A DNA stretch of 64,000 bases from Flavobacteriales bacterium. GTDB taxonomy: Bacteria > Bacteroidota > Bacteroidia > Flavobacteriales_D > Sanyastnellaceae. Where the stretch lies: assembly GCA_947456965.1 (NCBI GenBank), contig CANGTU010000011.1, positions 1-64,000 of the forward strand. The letters are read 5' to 3'. Below are positions 24,521 through 33,888 of the stretch, piece after piece. The stretch's first letter is position 1, and each line of letters opens with the position of its first letter. The position numbers and the translations under genes were made by a program. The notes under the pieces are model-generated. The model was not told where the DNA came from and ran no database searches. It saw only the letters and a program-made list of their open reading frames with translations.

Positions 24521-25357
24521 ATGAAAGCCATTCTTGCCACCACTGATTTTTCCACATCGTCATTGAACGCTGTGAACTATGCTGCCCATCTGGCCATATC
24601 CACCAATTCCAAGTTGATTCTCCTGCATGCCACCCACATACCAGTAGTGAGCGACAGCTTCTTCGACATGGGTTTTACGCTGGAAGAGTTGGAAAAGACA
24701 GATAAGGAGCAGATGCAAATTCTGAATGAAAAGCTCCGAAAGAAATTCGGGCCCGAGTTGAAACTGGAGAAGCAGGTTAAGATTGGATTCACGGGCGAGC
24801 TCATTCAGGGCCTGGTGGAAGAAGGCAAAGTTTCTCTGGTGGTGATGGGTATGGGGCACATGGATAAGTTCAGTGAGGTCGTATTTGGCAGCACCAGCAC
24901 GTCCATTGCGGGCCGGGTGAGTTGTCCGGTTCTCATCATACCCGAGAAGACCACCTTCCGCCCGATCAAGCGCATTGGTCTGGCCTTCGACCAGAAGGAA
25001 ATTCCCACGGGCACCGGATTGCGTACTATCCGTGATGTGCGTGATGCCTTCGGGTCTGAGATGCACTACATCAATGTGATGGATAATCCCTACGTTGGAA
25101 AAGACGACAGTAATCTGAAACCCGTGTACAAAGTATTTGGCGAGAAACAACCGCGACTGCACTTCCTCAATGCAGTTCCCAATCAGACGATACAGGTGAT
25201 TCAGGACTGGGCCCGGCGCTACAAGATGAACGCCATGGTGATGGTATCCCGTGAGCGAAGCATTCTCTGGCGCATGTTCAATGAGCGCAACACCAAGAAG
25301 ATGGCATTTTCTACGCGGGTACCTCTGTTTGTAGTATCTGAAACAAAAAATCACTGA
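24521..25357 (+). CDS. Universal stress protein, tandem UspA domains
   Basis: A 278-residue protein with two Usp folds. The first starts MKAILATTDFSTSSLNAVNYAAHLA and has the ATP-binding pattern LVVMGMGHMDKFSEVVFGSTSTSIAG then CPVLIIPE (G-2x-G-9x-G(S/T)). The second half (PIKRIGLAFDQKEI... MNAMVMVSRERSILWRMFNE... VPLFVV) keeps the fold but has lost the glycine loop, so only the first domain should bind ATP. This two-domain type is common in Bacteroidota. It opens the plus-strand run that leads into the cbb3 oxidase genes, and Usp proteins are often co-regulated with low-oxygen respiration. Confidence 0.92.
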   Translation: MKAILATTDFSTSSLNAVNYAAHLAISTNSKLILLHATHIPVVSDSFFDMGFTLEELEKTDKEQMQILNEKLRKKFGPELKLEKQVKIGFTGELIQGLVEEGKVSLVVMGMGHMDKFSEVVFGSTSTSIAGRVSCPVLIIPEKTTFRPIKRIGLAFDQKEIPTGTGLRTIRDVRDAFGSEMHYINVMDNPYVGKDDSNLKPVYKVFGEKQPRLHFLNAVPNQTIQVIQDWARRYKMNAMVMVSRERSILWRMFNERNTKKMAFSTRVPLFVVSETKNH

Positions 25358-25378
25358 TACGCACTGCTCTCATTCATT

Positions 25379-25789
25379 ATGAAAATCGAACTAGAAGATC
25401 GCAAAAACCTGGGACAGGTTCAACAAGAATTTTCCACGCTGTTCCCTTACCTGAAGATTGAGTTCTTCAGTAAGCCTCATGCTGCGGGAAAAGGATCAGA
25501 GAAGAAATACATACGGGGAGCCAGCGAATTGCTGCAGGACACCGCGGTGAACATCAACGGAACTCCACTTGAGATTTTTCCCGAGATGACTGTAGCTGAG
25601 CTCGAAGGCATCTTCGAATCACGCTTCGGACTGCATGTGCAGGTTTTCCGTCGTTCGGGCAAGCTCTGGCTCGAAACCACGGCTACTGATAACTGGACAC
25701 TGGGCTACCAGAATCAACAGGGGCGTGAGTTGTCCTCAGGACAATTGGGTGCACCTGATGAGCCCGTTGACTATCACGAACAAGAATAG
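25379..25789 (+). CDS. Conserved-looking hypothetical protein in the cbb3 cluster
   Basis: A 136-residue cytoplasmic protein with no signal peptide or membrane segment. It starts 21 bases after the Usp gene and ends 2 bases before the DUF2892 gene, so it is inside the operon. Features visible are an N-terminal basic/acidic alpha-beta stretch (LGQVQQEFSTLFPYLKIEFF), a central part with VNINGTPLEIFPEMTVAELE and a late SRFGLHVQVFRRSGKLWLET. The MTVAELEGIF phrase resembles ubiquitin-like beta-grasp folds, but this is only an impression. Function unknown; position suggests a role in oxidase biogenesis or stress response. Confidence 0.75.
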   Translation: MKIELEDRKNLGQVQQEFSTLFPYLKIEFFSKPHAAGKGSEKKYIRGASELLQDTAVNINGTPLEIFPEMTVAELEGIFESRFGLHVQVFRRSGKLWLETTATDNWTLGYQNQQGRELSSGQLGAPDEPVDYHEQE

Positions 25790-25791
25790 CC

Positions 25792-26001
25792 ATGAAAGTG
25801 AATGTAGGTAAGGCAGATCGGTCCATCCGGATAATCCTCGGCTTGTTGCTGCTGGCCGGCGGACTCTATTTCGAGCAGTGGTTCTGGGCGGTTGGTATCG
25901 TTTTTCTCGTGACTGCGCTTTTTCGCTGGTGTCCCATGTACAAATTATTCGGGGTCAACACCTGTGAAGCGCGTACACCGGGCACGGCCAAAAAGGGCTG
26001 A
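25792..26001 (+). CDS. DUF2892 (YgaP-like) small membrane protein
   Basis: A 69-residue protein with the DUF2892 pattern: MKVNVGKADRSIRIILGLLL, two membrane helices, and the end FRWCPMYKLFGVNTC. E. coli YgaP carries this as its membrane part attached to a rhodanese; here it is alone. The two cysteines (in RWCPMY and VNTC) may take part in sulfur or redox chemistry. The stop overlaps the ccoI start in TGATG, showing translational coupling to the copper ATPase. Confidence 0.9.
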   Translation: MKVNVGKADRSIRIILGLLLLAGGLYFEQWFWAVGIVFLVTALFRWCPMYKLFGVNTCEARTPGTAKKG

Positions 26002-28403
26002 TGGGTGCACCAGTCAGACCGGCCATTGTCTGCTACCACTGCGGTGACACTTGCGGGCCAAGGCCGGTGCTGGCCGATGGCAAGTCCTTTTGCTGTGATG
26101 GATGCAAGACGGTATATGAACTTCTCGCGGAGCACAATCTCTGTACTTATTATCACGTAGATGGCGATGCGCCTGGTATTGCTGTCAAGACACCCGATTA
26201 CCAGGGACGCTTCGCCTACCTCGATGATCCGCAGGTAGCGGATAAGCTTCTCACTTATCAGGACCAGACTGCAGCACATACCACGCTCAGTCTGCCGCAG
26301 ATGCATTGCAGTTCATGTGTGTGGTTGCTGGAGCACCTCTACCGGCTTGATCCCGGAGTCACAGCATCCCGCACCGACTTCCTGCGCAAGGAAATCCGGC
26401 TGGAGTTCAGGAAAGATCAGACCTCCCTTCGCAAGGTAGTAGAGCTGCTCACCTCTCTGGGCTATGAGCCCCGCCTTCACCTGGATGCCCTGCATGCACC
26501 GAAGCGAACCCATCCTCAGCGGCAGAGAATTTACAGGATTGCCGTGGCCGGCTTTTGCTTTTCCAACATCATGTTGCTCAGCTTCCCGGAATACTTCCAT
26601 CTGGGGAGCAGTCCGGATGCTACCATGTCGAGGTTGTTCAACTACCTCAATCTTGCGCTTGCTCTGCCTGTGTTCGCTTATAGTGGCGGTGAATTTTTTG
26701 CCTCAGCCTGGAAGGGACTGAAGGCCCGTTTCCTGAATATAGACATACCCCTTGCGCTCAGTATTCTGATCACCTTTGGCCGGAGTCTTTATGAAATTCT
26801 CACGGGAACCGGCGCAGGTTACCTCGATTCTATGGCAGGCATTATCTTCTTCATGCTTATCGGGCGTTATTTTCAGGACAAGACACACCTTCACATCCAC
26901 TTTGACCGCAACTACAGGAGTTATTTTCCGATTGCGGTCACGGTCAGGCGTGGATTGCGGGAGGAGAGCATCACCTTATCGTCGCTCCGGGTCGGTGATC
27001 GCATCATCATCCGTTCAGGTGAGTTGATTCCGGCTGATTCGCGGCTTATCAGCGGTTATGCCCGGGTGGACTACAGTTTTGTCACCGGGGAGTCAGAGCC
27101 CGTGCGGGTTGAAACCGGCCAGCCGGTGTATGCTGGAGGCCGGCAGACCGGAGCCGCTATAGAGCTCGAGGTCATGAAGGCCGTGGAGCAGAGTTACCTG
27201 ACCAGCTTGTGGAACAAGGAGGCCTTCCAGAGCCAAAAGCATTCTGAAGAACAAACCTTCGTGCATCGCCTGGCGCGCAACTTCAGCATTTTCCTCATCG
27301 CCTTGTCTGCAGGTGCCTTTCTCTTCTGGTTGCCCGTGGATCCGGCGCGAGGAATAAATGCGCTGACCACTGTCCTCATTGTAGCATGTCCATGCGCCCT
27401 GTTGCTGAGTGCCACGTTTACCCACGGATCCGTATTGCGCATTTTATCCAGGCATGGACTCTATCTGAAAAATGAACGCGTGATTGAAGCATTGAGCCGA
27501 CTGCGGCATATAGTATTCGACAAGACCGGTACCATTACCGAAAGTGACCGTTCGCATATCCGGTTTGAAGGCGGCGCACCGGATGAAGCATTGTTCGTGT
27601 TAGTCCGATCTGTCACGAGCCAGTCCAATCACCCGCGCAGCAGAGCCATCACGCGTGAACTCGCTTTTGCTGACGCGTGTCCCGTTGATGAATTTCGGGA
27701 GTATCCGGGCAAGGGCATCGAGGCGCGCGTAAATGGTCATCAGGTTCGTATCGGCTCCTCCGCCTTTGTCAGAGGCCGACGTGATCATCCCTCGGAAGAA
27801 AGTCAGGTGCACGTAAGCATCGATGATCAGGTGATGGGTTACTTCACATTCAGTCACCTCTACCGGGAAGAGCTGCCCGCGTTGCTCGCGGCATTATCCA
27901 GCCGGCACCACATATCACTCATCAGCGGGGATCATGACACGGACCGTGCGCATCTGGAGCCGCTATTCGGAAGCGGGGCTATCCAATTTGATCAGTCGCC
28001 TGAAGACAAGCTCCATTATATCACCCGTATGAGCAAGTCTGATTATCCTGTAGCGATGATCGGTGACGGCCTCAATGATGCAGGAGCCCTTAGGGCCGCA
28101 GACGTCGGCATTGCCGTATCCGATCAGGTCAATAACTTCTCACCGGCCTGCGATGCTGTGCTTGAAGGATCCTCACTCGGCAAGCTTGATCAATTCCTTT
28201 CCTTCGCCCGGAAGAGTAAGCAGATCATTTATGCCAGCTTCGTGATCAGCTTACTCTACAATATCGCAGGAATCAGTTTTGCTGTTCAAGGCAATCTGCA
28301 ACCTGTCGTTGCCGCTATCCTGATGCCACTCTCTTCCCTCACCATCATTCTGTTCACCACCGGTGCCAGCCAGATTGCTGCGCGGCAGGTTGGACTGCGC
28401 TGA
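26001..28403 (+). CDS. ccoI: Heavy-metal P1B-type ATPase for cbb3 oxidase copper supply (CcoI/FixI)
   Basis: An 800-residue copper-exporting ATPase that delivers copper to the CcoN active site. The N-terminus has a Cys-rich DUF-type metal-binding region (CYHCGDTC... FCCDGCKTVYELL) typical of CcoI, then an HMA domain with HCSSCVWLLE. Eight membrane helices include the metal-channel motif CPC at 463-465 (VACPCALLLS). The actuator has VTGESEPV, the phosphorylated Asp507 is in FDKTGTIT, and GDGLNDAGALRAADVGIAV is the hinge motif. The long N-terminal extension separates it from ordinary CopA. It overlaps the DUF2892 stop by one base and is followed by ccoS after 81 bases. Confidence 0.95.
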   Translation: MGAPVRPAIVCYHCGDTCGPRPVLADGKSFCCDGCKTVYELLAEHNLCTYYHVDGDAPGIAVKTPDYQGRFAYLDDPQVADKLLTYQDQTAAHTTLSLPQMHCSSCVWLLEHLYRLDPGVTASRTDFLRKEIRLEFRKDQTSLRKVVELLTSLGYEPRLHLDALHAPKRTHPQRQRIYRIAVAGFCFSNIMLLSFPEYFHLGSSPDATMSRLFNYLNLALALPVFAYSGGEFFASAWKGLKARFLNIDIPLALSILITFGRSLYEILTGTGAGYLDSMAGIIFFMLIGRYFQDKTHLHIHFDRNYRSYFPIAVTVRRGLREESITLSSLRVGDRIIIRSGELIPADSRLISGYARVDYSFVTGESEPVRVETGQPVYAGGRQTGAAIELEVMKAVEQSYLTSLWNKEAFQSQKHSEEQTFVHRLARNFSIFLIALSAGAFLFWLPVDPARGINALTTVLIVACPCALLLSATFTHGSVLRILSRHGLYLKNERVIEALSRLRHIVFDKTGTITESDRSHIRFEGGAPDEALFVLVRSVTSQSNHPRSRAITRELAFADACPVDEFREYPGKGIEARVNGHQVRIGSSAFVRGRRDHPSEESQVHVSIDDQVMGYFTFSHLYREELPALLAALSSRHHISLISGDHDTDRAHLEPLFGSGAIQFDQSPEDKLHYITRMSKSDYPVAMIGDGLNDAGALRAADVGIAVSDQVNNFSPACDAVLEGSSLGKLDQFLSFARKSKQIIYASFVISLLYNIAGISFAVQGNLQPVVAAILMPLSSLTIILFTTGASQIAARQVGLR

Positions 28404-28484
28404 CATAAGTCAGCAGGAGTGCTGACCGCACTCACATCGCTGCCCTGCGCACCCCGATACTTTTGGCGCCAACCTTTAGTCCTG

Positions 28485-28649
28485 ATGAGCGCCATTTACA
28501 TTCTGATCGGTTGCAGCATTCCCATCGCCTTCGGATTTCTGGTGGTCTTTCTGTTCGCCGCCCGAAAAGGGCAGTTTGATGATGACTACACGCCATCGCT
28601 CCGAATGCTGATGGAAGATGATGTGACAGGGAAGGATGAGACAGTGTAA
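28485..28649 (+). CDS. ccoS: cbb3-type cytochrome oxidase assembly protein CcoS
   Basis: A 54-residue protein with one N-terminal membrane helix (MSAIYILIGCSIPIAFGFLV) and the family end AARKGQFDDDYTPSLRMLMED. CcoS is needed for correct cofactor insertion in cbb3 oxidase. The ATG at 28485 gives the standard N-terminus; longer in-frame starts upstream do not match. It lies between ccoI and ccoNO, the usual Bacteroidota order. Confidence 0.94.
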   Translation: MSAIYILIGCSIPIAFGFLVVFLFAARKGQFDDDYTPSLRMLMEDDVTGKDETV

Positions 28650-28688
28650 ACAACCAGTAATTAAATCAAGCCAAAACCTATTTTTTGT

Positions 28689-30857
28689 ATGAGTACGAAT
28701 ATTGAGCGCTTCGACTACGACAACCGGATCGTAAAGCAATTTGCGATTGCCACGGCCCTATGGGGCGCTGTGGGGATGCTCGCAGGACTTATTGTGGCTC
28801 TCCAGCTGGTTTATCCGGTTTTCAACTTCAACTTGCCTTACACCACGTTTGGCAGGTTGCGTCCGCTACACACCAATGCCGTGATTTTCGCTTTTGTGGG
28901 CAATGGAATATTCATGGGCGTGTATTACTCCCTCCAGCGCTTGCTGAAGGCCAGGATGTGGAGTGATAAGCTCTCGGCCATTCATTTCTGGGGCTGGCAG
29001 CTGATTATCGTTGCTGCCGCACTGACCTTGGTATTCGGCTTCACAACCGGAAAAGAATATGCCGAGCTCGAGTGGCCCATTGACATCCTCATCACCCTGG
29101 TGTGGGTGGTGTTTGGCGTGAACATGTTCATGACGATCATCCGTCGCCGGGAGCGTCATCTCTATGTGGCCATCTGGTTTTACATCGCCACCTGGGTCAC
29201 CGTAGCCATGCTGCACATTGTCAACAGCATTGAACTTCCCGTCAGTTTCCTGAAGAGCTATTCCTGGTATGCCGGCGTGCAGGATGCCCTGGTGCAGTGG
29301 TGGTATGGACACAATGCAGTGGCGTTCTTCCTCACCACGCCTTACCTCGGAATGATGTATTACTTCATTCCCAAGGCGGCGAATCGTCCGGTATATTCTT
29401 ACCGGCTCTCCATTATTCACTTCTGGGCGCTGATTTTCATTTACATCTGGGCTGGTCCGCACCACTTGTTGTACAGTGCACTGCCCGACTGGGCACAATC
29501 GCTCGGAACCGTATTCTCGGTGATGCTCATTGCACCGTCGTGGGGAGGAATGATTAACGGATTGCTCACGTTGCGCGGCGCGTGGGACCGGGTGCGCGAA
29601 GATGTGGTGCTGAAGTTCATGGTGGTAGCCGTGACCGCATACGGTATGGCCACATTTGAGGGGCCGATGCTCTCGCTCAAGAACGTCAACGCCATTTCTC
29701 ACTTCACGGACTGGACCATTGCCCACGTGCACGTAGGAGCGCTGGGTTGGAACGGCTTCCTCACGTTTGGGGTACTCTACTGGTTGATTCCGCGAATGTG
29801 GCGCACACCCATATACAGCCGCCGCGCTGCCAATCTCCACTTCTGGATAGGCACTTTGGGTATCCTGCTTTACGCTATACCGATGTACTGGGCCGGCTGG
29901 ATGCAAAGCTCCATGTGGAAGCAGTTCACTCCTGAGGGCCAGCTTCAGTATCAGTTCATCGAAACGGTAAATGCCATGCTTCCCTTCTACGCCATCCGGG
30001 CGGTGGGTGGATTGCTCTTCCTGGCCGGTGCGCTGATCATGATCTGGAATCTCATGAAGACGGCAGCCGCCGGGAACTTTCTCGCCAATGAACCCGCTGA
30101 GGCGCCAGCTCTTGCCCGGAATGTGCAAATGGAAGGCAAGGAGCACTGGCACCGCGTGATTGAGCGCAGACCCGTTCAGATGCTCATCCTCTCTCTGGTG
30201 CTGGTAGGTATCGGTGGATTGATTGAGATGATTCCCACCTTCATGGTAAAGACCAACATTCCCACCATCGAGGCCGTGAAGCCATACACAGCGCTCGAAT
30301 TGCAGGGTCGTGACATCTACATCCGCGAGGGATGCTATACCTGCCATAGTCAGATGATCCGCCCATTCCGCTCAGAGACCGAGCGCTATGGCGAATACTC
30401 CAAGGCCGGAGAATTCGTGTACGACCATCCGTTCCAATGGGGCTCCAAACGCACCGGTCCCGACCTCGCACGGGAAGGAACGGATAAGCTCCGTCGGATG
30501 GATAGCTGGCATTATAACCACATGGCCGACCCGACCTCCATGTCGCCCGGTTCTATCATGCCCGCCTATCCCTGGTTATTCAGCAATAAAATTGACGTAG
30601 AGTCCACCATACCCAAGCTGGAAGCCATGGTTACCCTCGGGGTACCCTATACTGCTGACTATGTAACCAACGGGGAAGCAGAGTTGAAGAAGCAAGCACG
30701 TACGATTTATGAGACACTGAAAGTGGACGAGAGCAAACTGCTCACCGGTGATGAAGGTCTTCGCGAAGACCATGAAATCATTGCGCTGATTGCCTACCTG
30801 CAGCGATTGGGCCGTGACATTACACAAACCGAAACCGCGAGTACACAAACACCATGA
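28689..30857 (+). CDS. ccoN: cbb3 cytochrome c oxidase, fused subunits I and II (CcoN-CcoO)
   Basis: A 722-residue fusion typical of Bacteroidota. Residues ~1-480 are CcoN with about twelve membrane helices and the haem/copper histidines, including RPLHTNAVIFAF, WWYGHNAVAFFL (CuB ligand), WAGPHHLLYS and the two-His region WTIAHVHVGALGWNG. Residues ~500-722 are CcoO, with one anchor helix and a single haem c motif CYTCH (Cys549-His553) and a likely Met ligand in MSPGSIMPAYPW. It reduces oxygen at high affinity and pumps protons. The stop overlaps the ccoQ start in ATGA. Confidence 0.97.
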   Translation: MSTNIERFDYDNRIVKQFAIATALWGAVGMLAGLIVALQLVYPVFNFNLPYTTFGRLRPLHTNAVIFAFVGNGIFMGVYYSLQRLLKARMWSDKLSAIHFWGWQLIIVAAALTLVFGFTTGKEYAELEWPIDILITLVWVVFGVNMFMTIIRRRERHLYVAIWFYIATWVTVAMLHIVNSIELPVSFLKSYSWYAGVQDALVQWWYGHNAVAFFLTTPYLGMMYYFIPKAANRPVYSYRLSIIHFWALIFIYIWAGPHHLLYSALPDWAQSLGTVFSVMLIAPSWGGMINGLLTLRGAWDRVREDVVLKFMVVAVTAYGMATFEGPMLSLKNVNAISHFTDWTIAHVHVGALGWNGFLTFGVLYWLIPRMWRTPIYSRRAANLHFWIGTLGILLYAIPMYWAGWMQSSMWKQFTPEGQLQYQFIETVNAMLPFYAIRAVGGLLFLAGALIMIWNLMKTAAAGNFLANEPAEAPALARNVQMEGKEHWHRVIERRPVQMLILSLVLVGIGGLIEMIPTFMVKTNIPTIEAVKPYTALELQGRDIYIREGCYTCHSQMIRPFRSETERYGEYSKAGEFVYDHPFQWGSKRTGPDLAREGTDKLRRMDSWHYNHMADPTSMSPGSIMPAYPWLFSNKIDVESTIPKLEAMVTLGVPYTADYVTNGEAELKKQARTIYETLKVDESKLLTGDEGLREDHEIIALIAYLQRLGRDITQTETASTQTP

Positions 30858-31012
30858 AATTCATCAACTACCTCACCTCAATCGCAGGTGTTGAGATCTT
30901 TCCGATGATCTCCCTCTTCTTGTTTGCCGCTGTATTCACCTACGTGCTTTGGCGCACTTTCAGTGAAAGCCGGGAGAGCATCCGCGATCAAAAGAATATC
31001 CCTCTCCAATAG
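30854..31012 (+). CDS. ccoQ: cbb3 oxidase small subunit CcoQ-like
   Basis: A 52-residue protein with one membrane helix (VEIFPMISLFLFAAVFTYVL) followed by a charged tail (WRTFSESRESIRDQ). Size, topology and place between ccoNO and ccoP match CcoQ/FixQ, which stabilises the oxidase. Its start overlaps the ccoNO stop by four bases. Confidence 0.88.
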   Translation: MKFINYLTSIAGVEIFPMISLFLFAAVFTYVLWRTFSESRESIRDQKNIPLQ

Positions 31013-31030
31013 ACTTAAGACCGAACCTAT

Positions 31031-32233
31031 ATGCGATCGATAACCAACATCTTCACCAGCCGCAGCATCTGGACTATATGGATGCTGGCCTTGCCCTTTT
31101 GGACCATCGCCCAGTCACCTGCTGATCCGCCTATGCCGGAGGAGGAGTTTTACTCGCCCTACAGCGATCCGATTTTCTACGGTCTGCTGGCTGTGGTCGT
31201 CGTGCTCCTGATTTTTATACTTCAGCTTCAGCGGGTGTTTGCCTCCGTTGCCCGTGAATACTCACGCGGAACCATCCGAAATGGCGGACAGTCTGCCCGG
31301 ATCATTCTTCTGATTCTCGGCGCTGCCGCGATTCCCGGCGCCACCTTCGCTGCGGATGGTGAACAAGCCTCCTTTCTCAAGCATGCCTTTGGATCCAATG
31401 CTATCAATGCGCTCTTCTTTCTGGCTATTGCAGAACTTGCGGTGGTCCTTTACTACGTGCGCCTCATCCGCACATTTACAGACGCACCTTATGTTGAAAA
31501 GCCCTATATCGGGACAGTACGCACGCGTCCTTCATTCTGGGACCGCTTCAACAAATCGGTGACTGTAGAGAAAGAGGCAACTATCCTGACCGACCATGAC
31601 TATGACGGCATCCGGGAGTTGGACAATGCCCTTCCTCCCTGGTGGAAATATGGTTTTTATCTCACCATTGCCTGGTCATTGTTTTATCTCGTTCACTATC
31701 ATGTGGCCAGGAGTGGACCATCGAGTGAAGAAGAATACCAGACTCAGGTTGAAGAAGGTGAAACCGCGATTGCGGCATACCTCGCCCGCATGGGCAATCT
31801 CGTCGACGAGACCAATGTGGTCATGATCACGGCCCCCGCTGAGCTTTCGAAGGGTAAGGAAACCTTCGTCAGCCTTTGTGTAGCCTGTCACGGACCATCC
31901 GGTGAAGGAGGTGTCGGGCCGAATATGACCGATTCCTACTGGAAACATGGCGGCGATATCAAGGACCTCTTCAAGACCATCAAGTACGGCGTGAGCGGAA
32001 CCGGAATGAAATCATGGAAGACCGACCTTTCACCCTCCCAAATGGCTGCAGTGGCGAGTTATATCCTGAGTCTGCAAGGCACCAATCCCGCTAATGCCAA
32101 GGCACCGGAAGGGCAACTCTATGCACCGGCATCCGCAGATAGTCTGGCTACCCCTGCAGACAGTTTGCCAAGCCCGCCGTACGGGGACTCTGCAGGTATA
32201 GCCCTGCTCATTCCATTGACCAGTCTGGACTGA
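31031..32233 (+). CDS. ccoP: cbb3 oxidase subunit III (CcoP), monohaem cytochrome c
   Basis: A 400-residue membrane cytochrome. The N-terminus has hydrophobic segments at ~15-27, 46-68, ~90-107 and ~127-147. Next is the CcoP_N signature (DYDGIRELDNALPPWWKYGFYLTIAWSLFYL region, ~190-230) with its membrane helix. A single haem c motif CVACH (Cys283-His287) sits in a domain with GEGGVGPNMTDSYW and the Met ligand near GTGMKSW. Many proteobacterial CcoP have two haems; one is usual in this phylum. The extra N-terminal membrane part relative to proteobacterial CcoP is also phylum-typical. It passes electrons from cytochrome c to CcoO. Confidence 0.94.
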   Translation: MRSITNIFTSRSIWTIWMLALPFWTIAQSPADPPMPEEEFYSPYSDPIFYGLLAVVVVLLIFILQLQRVFASVAREYSRGTIRNGGQSARIILLILGAAAIPGATFAADGEQASFLKHAFGSNAINALFFLAIAELAVVLYYVRLIRTFTDAPYVEKPYIGTVRTRPSFWDRFNKSVTVEKEATILTDHDYDGIRELDNALPPWWKYGFYLTIAWSLFYLVHYHVARSGPSSEEEYQTQVEEGETAIAAYLARMGNLVDETNVVMITAPAELSKGKETFVSLCVACHGPSGEGGVGPNMTDSYWKHGGDIKDLFKTIKYGVSGTGMKSWKTDLSPSQMAAVASYILSLQGTNPANAKAPEGQLYAPASADSLATPADSLPSPPYGDSAGIALLIPLTSLD

Positions 32234-32236
32234 AAA

Positions 32237-33736
32237 ATGGCAGGAGGTGTGGAGGCCTATTACGAAGACGAATCCTTTCGGGATCATGTCAGTCATATTG
32301 ATCAGGAAGGCAAACGGGTATGGTTTTACCCCAAAAAGCCCTCCGGCCGGCTCTATCACTGGCGGACTCTCCTGAGCATTGGCTTTCTGTTGGTATTGGT
32401 AACCCTTCCCTTAATTCAGGTGAATGGCTTGCCGCTTTTCCTGTTCAATATTGTGGAGCGCAAGTTCGTGCTCTTCGGTGTGCGTTTCTGGCCTCAGGAC
32501 TTCTTCCTGTTCGTGATGGGCATGCTGATCTTCATTGTGTTCGTGGCGCTCTTCACAGTCGTTTACGGTCGCGTGTTCTGCGGCTGGATTTGCCCGCAGA
32601 CCATTTTCATGGAAATGGTATTCCGCAAAATAGAGTACTGGATAGAAGGCGATGCATCGCACCAGAAAGCGCTGAACAAGATGCCCTGGAATGCCGAAAA
32701 GACGAAGAAAAAGGCACTTAAACACGGCATTTTTTTCTTTCTATCATTCCTCATAGCCAACGTATTTCTTTCATACATCATTGGGGTGGATGCTCTCTAC
32801 AGGATTATCACCGAGCCCCTCTCAGAACACATCAGTGGGTTTGTTGCCATCCTGCTCTTCAGCGGCGTATTCTTTTTCATTTACGCCTGGTTCAGGGAGC
32901 AGGCCTGCCTGGTCGTTTGTCCGTATGGCAGAATGCAGGGCGTATTGCTTGACCAACATTCCATTGTCGTTGCTTACGATCACCGGCGGGGAGAACAGCG
33001 CGCTCGATTCAGCAAGGAGGCGCGTCCAGGTGCAGGTGATTGCATTGACTGCCATGAGTGTGTGCGGGTTTGTCCTACGGGCATTGACATCCGCAACGGC
33101 ACTCAGCTCGAATGCACGAATTGCACGGCCTGCATAGACGCCTGCGATACGATTATGGAAAAGATCAACAAGCCCCGCGGACTTATCCGTTATGCTTCCG
33201 AGTACACCATCCGCACAGGCCGGAAGCTGGGCTGGACCAACCGGATGAAACTCTACACCGGCATACTTGTGGTGCTCGTGGGTCTGGAGAGTTTCCTGCT
33301 GGTCACGCGCACTGATGTTGAGGCCACTATTATCCGGACCCGCGGTGTGTTGTTCAACACGGAACCGGACGGACGCATCAGCAACCTATACAACATCAAG
33401 ATCATCAACAAAACCTCGCACGATCTCGAAGTCGAATTGCGTGTGCCCATAGCAGGGGCCGAGGTACGCACCATCGGTCGCCATGGCTTGATGGTCAAGG
33501 CTGACAGTCTTCTCGACGGTGAATTCTTTCTCCTGCTGCCTCCTGGTGCATTGGAGCAGCAGAAGAATAAAATACCCGTAGAGTTATGGGCCCGCGGACA
33601 ACGGCTGGCCACTGAAACAACCACTTTCCTCGGTCCTTCCCGAAGGGTTGTAACCAGCGCTCCTGTTGTACCTCAGGTTAAAGCCGGCCATTCGGACGAG
33701 CAAGAGGATCATGAAACAGAAAACGACAACCACTAA
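32237..33736 (+). CDS. ccoG: Cytochrome oxidase accessory protein CcoG (RdxA/FixG)
   Basis: A 499-residue membrane ferredoxin that reduces copper for cbb3 assembly. Four to five membrane helices include the FCGWICPQTIFMEMVF motif and EQACLVVCPYGRMQGVLLD. A ferredoxin domain has two cysteine clusters, CIDCHECVRVCPTGI and CTNCTACIDACDTI. The C-terminal ~120 residues are the IG-like FixG domain (NLYNIKIINKTSHDLEVELR) facing the periplasm. It starts 3 bases after ccoP stop. A 152-base gap separates it from ccoH. Confidence 0.95.
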   Translation: MAGGVEAYYEDESFRDHVSHIDQEGKRVWFYPKKPSGRLYHWRTLLSIGFLLVLVTLPLIQVNGLPLFLFNIVERKFVLFGVRFWPQDFFLFVMGMLIFIVFVALFTVVYGRVFCGWICPQTIFMEMVFRKIEYWIEGDASHQKALNKMPWNAEKTKKKALKHGIFFFLSFLIANVFLSYIIGVDALYRIITEPLSEHISGFVAILLFSGVFFFIYAWFREQACLVVCPYGRMQGVLLDQHSIVVAYDHRRGEQRARFSKEARPGAGDCIDCHECVRVCPTGIDIRNGTQLECTNCTACIDACDTIMEKINKPRGLIRYASEYTIRTGRKLGWTNRMKLYTGILVVLVGLESFLLVTRTDVEATIIRTRGVLFNTEPDGRISNLYNIKIINKTSHDLEVELRVPIAGAEVRTIGRHGLMVKADSLLDGEFFLLLPPGALEQQKNKIPVELWARGQRLATETTTFLGPSRRVVTSAPVVPQVKAGHSDEQEDHETENDNH

Positions 33737-33888
33737 TCGCGGATGAAGCAGTCGGGTTCACTGATGAGATTCCAAATGACCGTGACGACGAGCACAAGCG
33801 GGCATCCTGTCGGATGTCGGGAATTTTGCTCCGCTGATTTGGATGCCCATTACGATACGACAGCAGCATCTGTAAAAAACCGAGAACT

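Noticed and set aside
28866-30347. 493-codon minus-strand frame opposite ccoNO
   Set aside because: Antisense to a gene with unmistakable oxidase motifs; rich in His/Glu/Arg/Pro as expected for a shadow frame.
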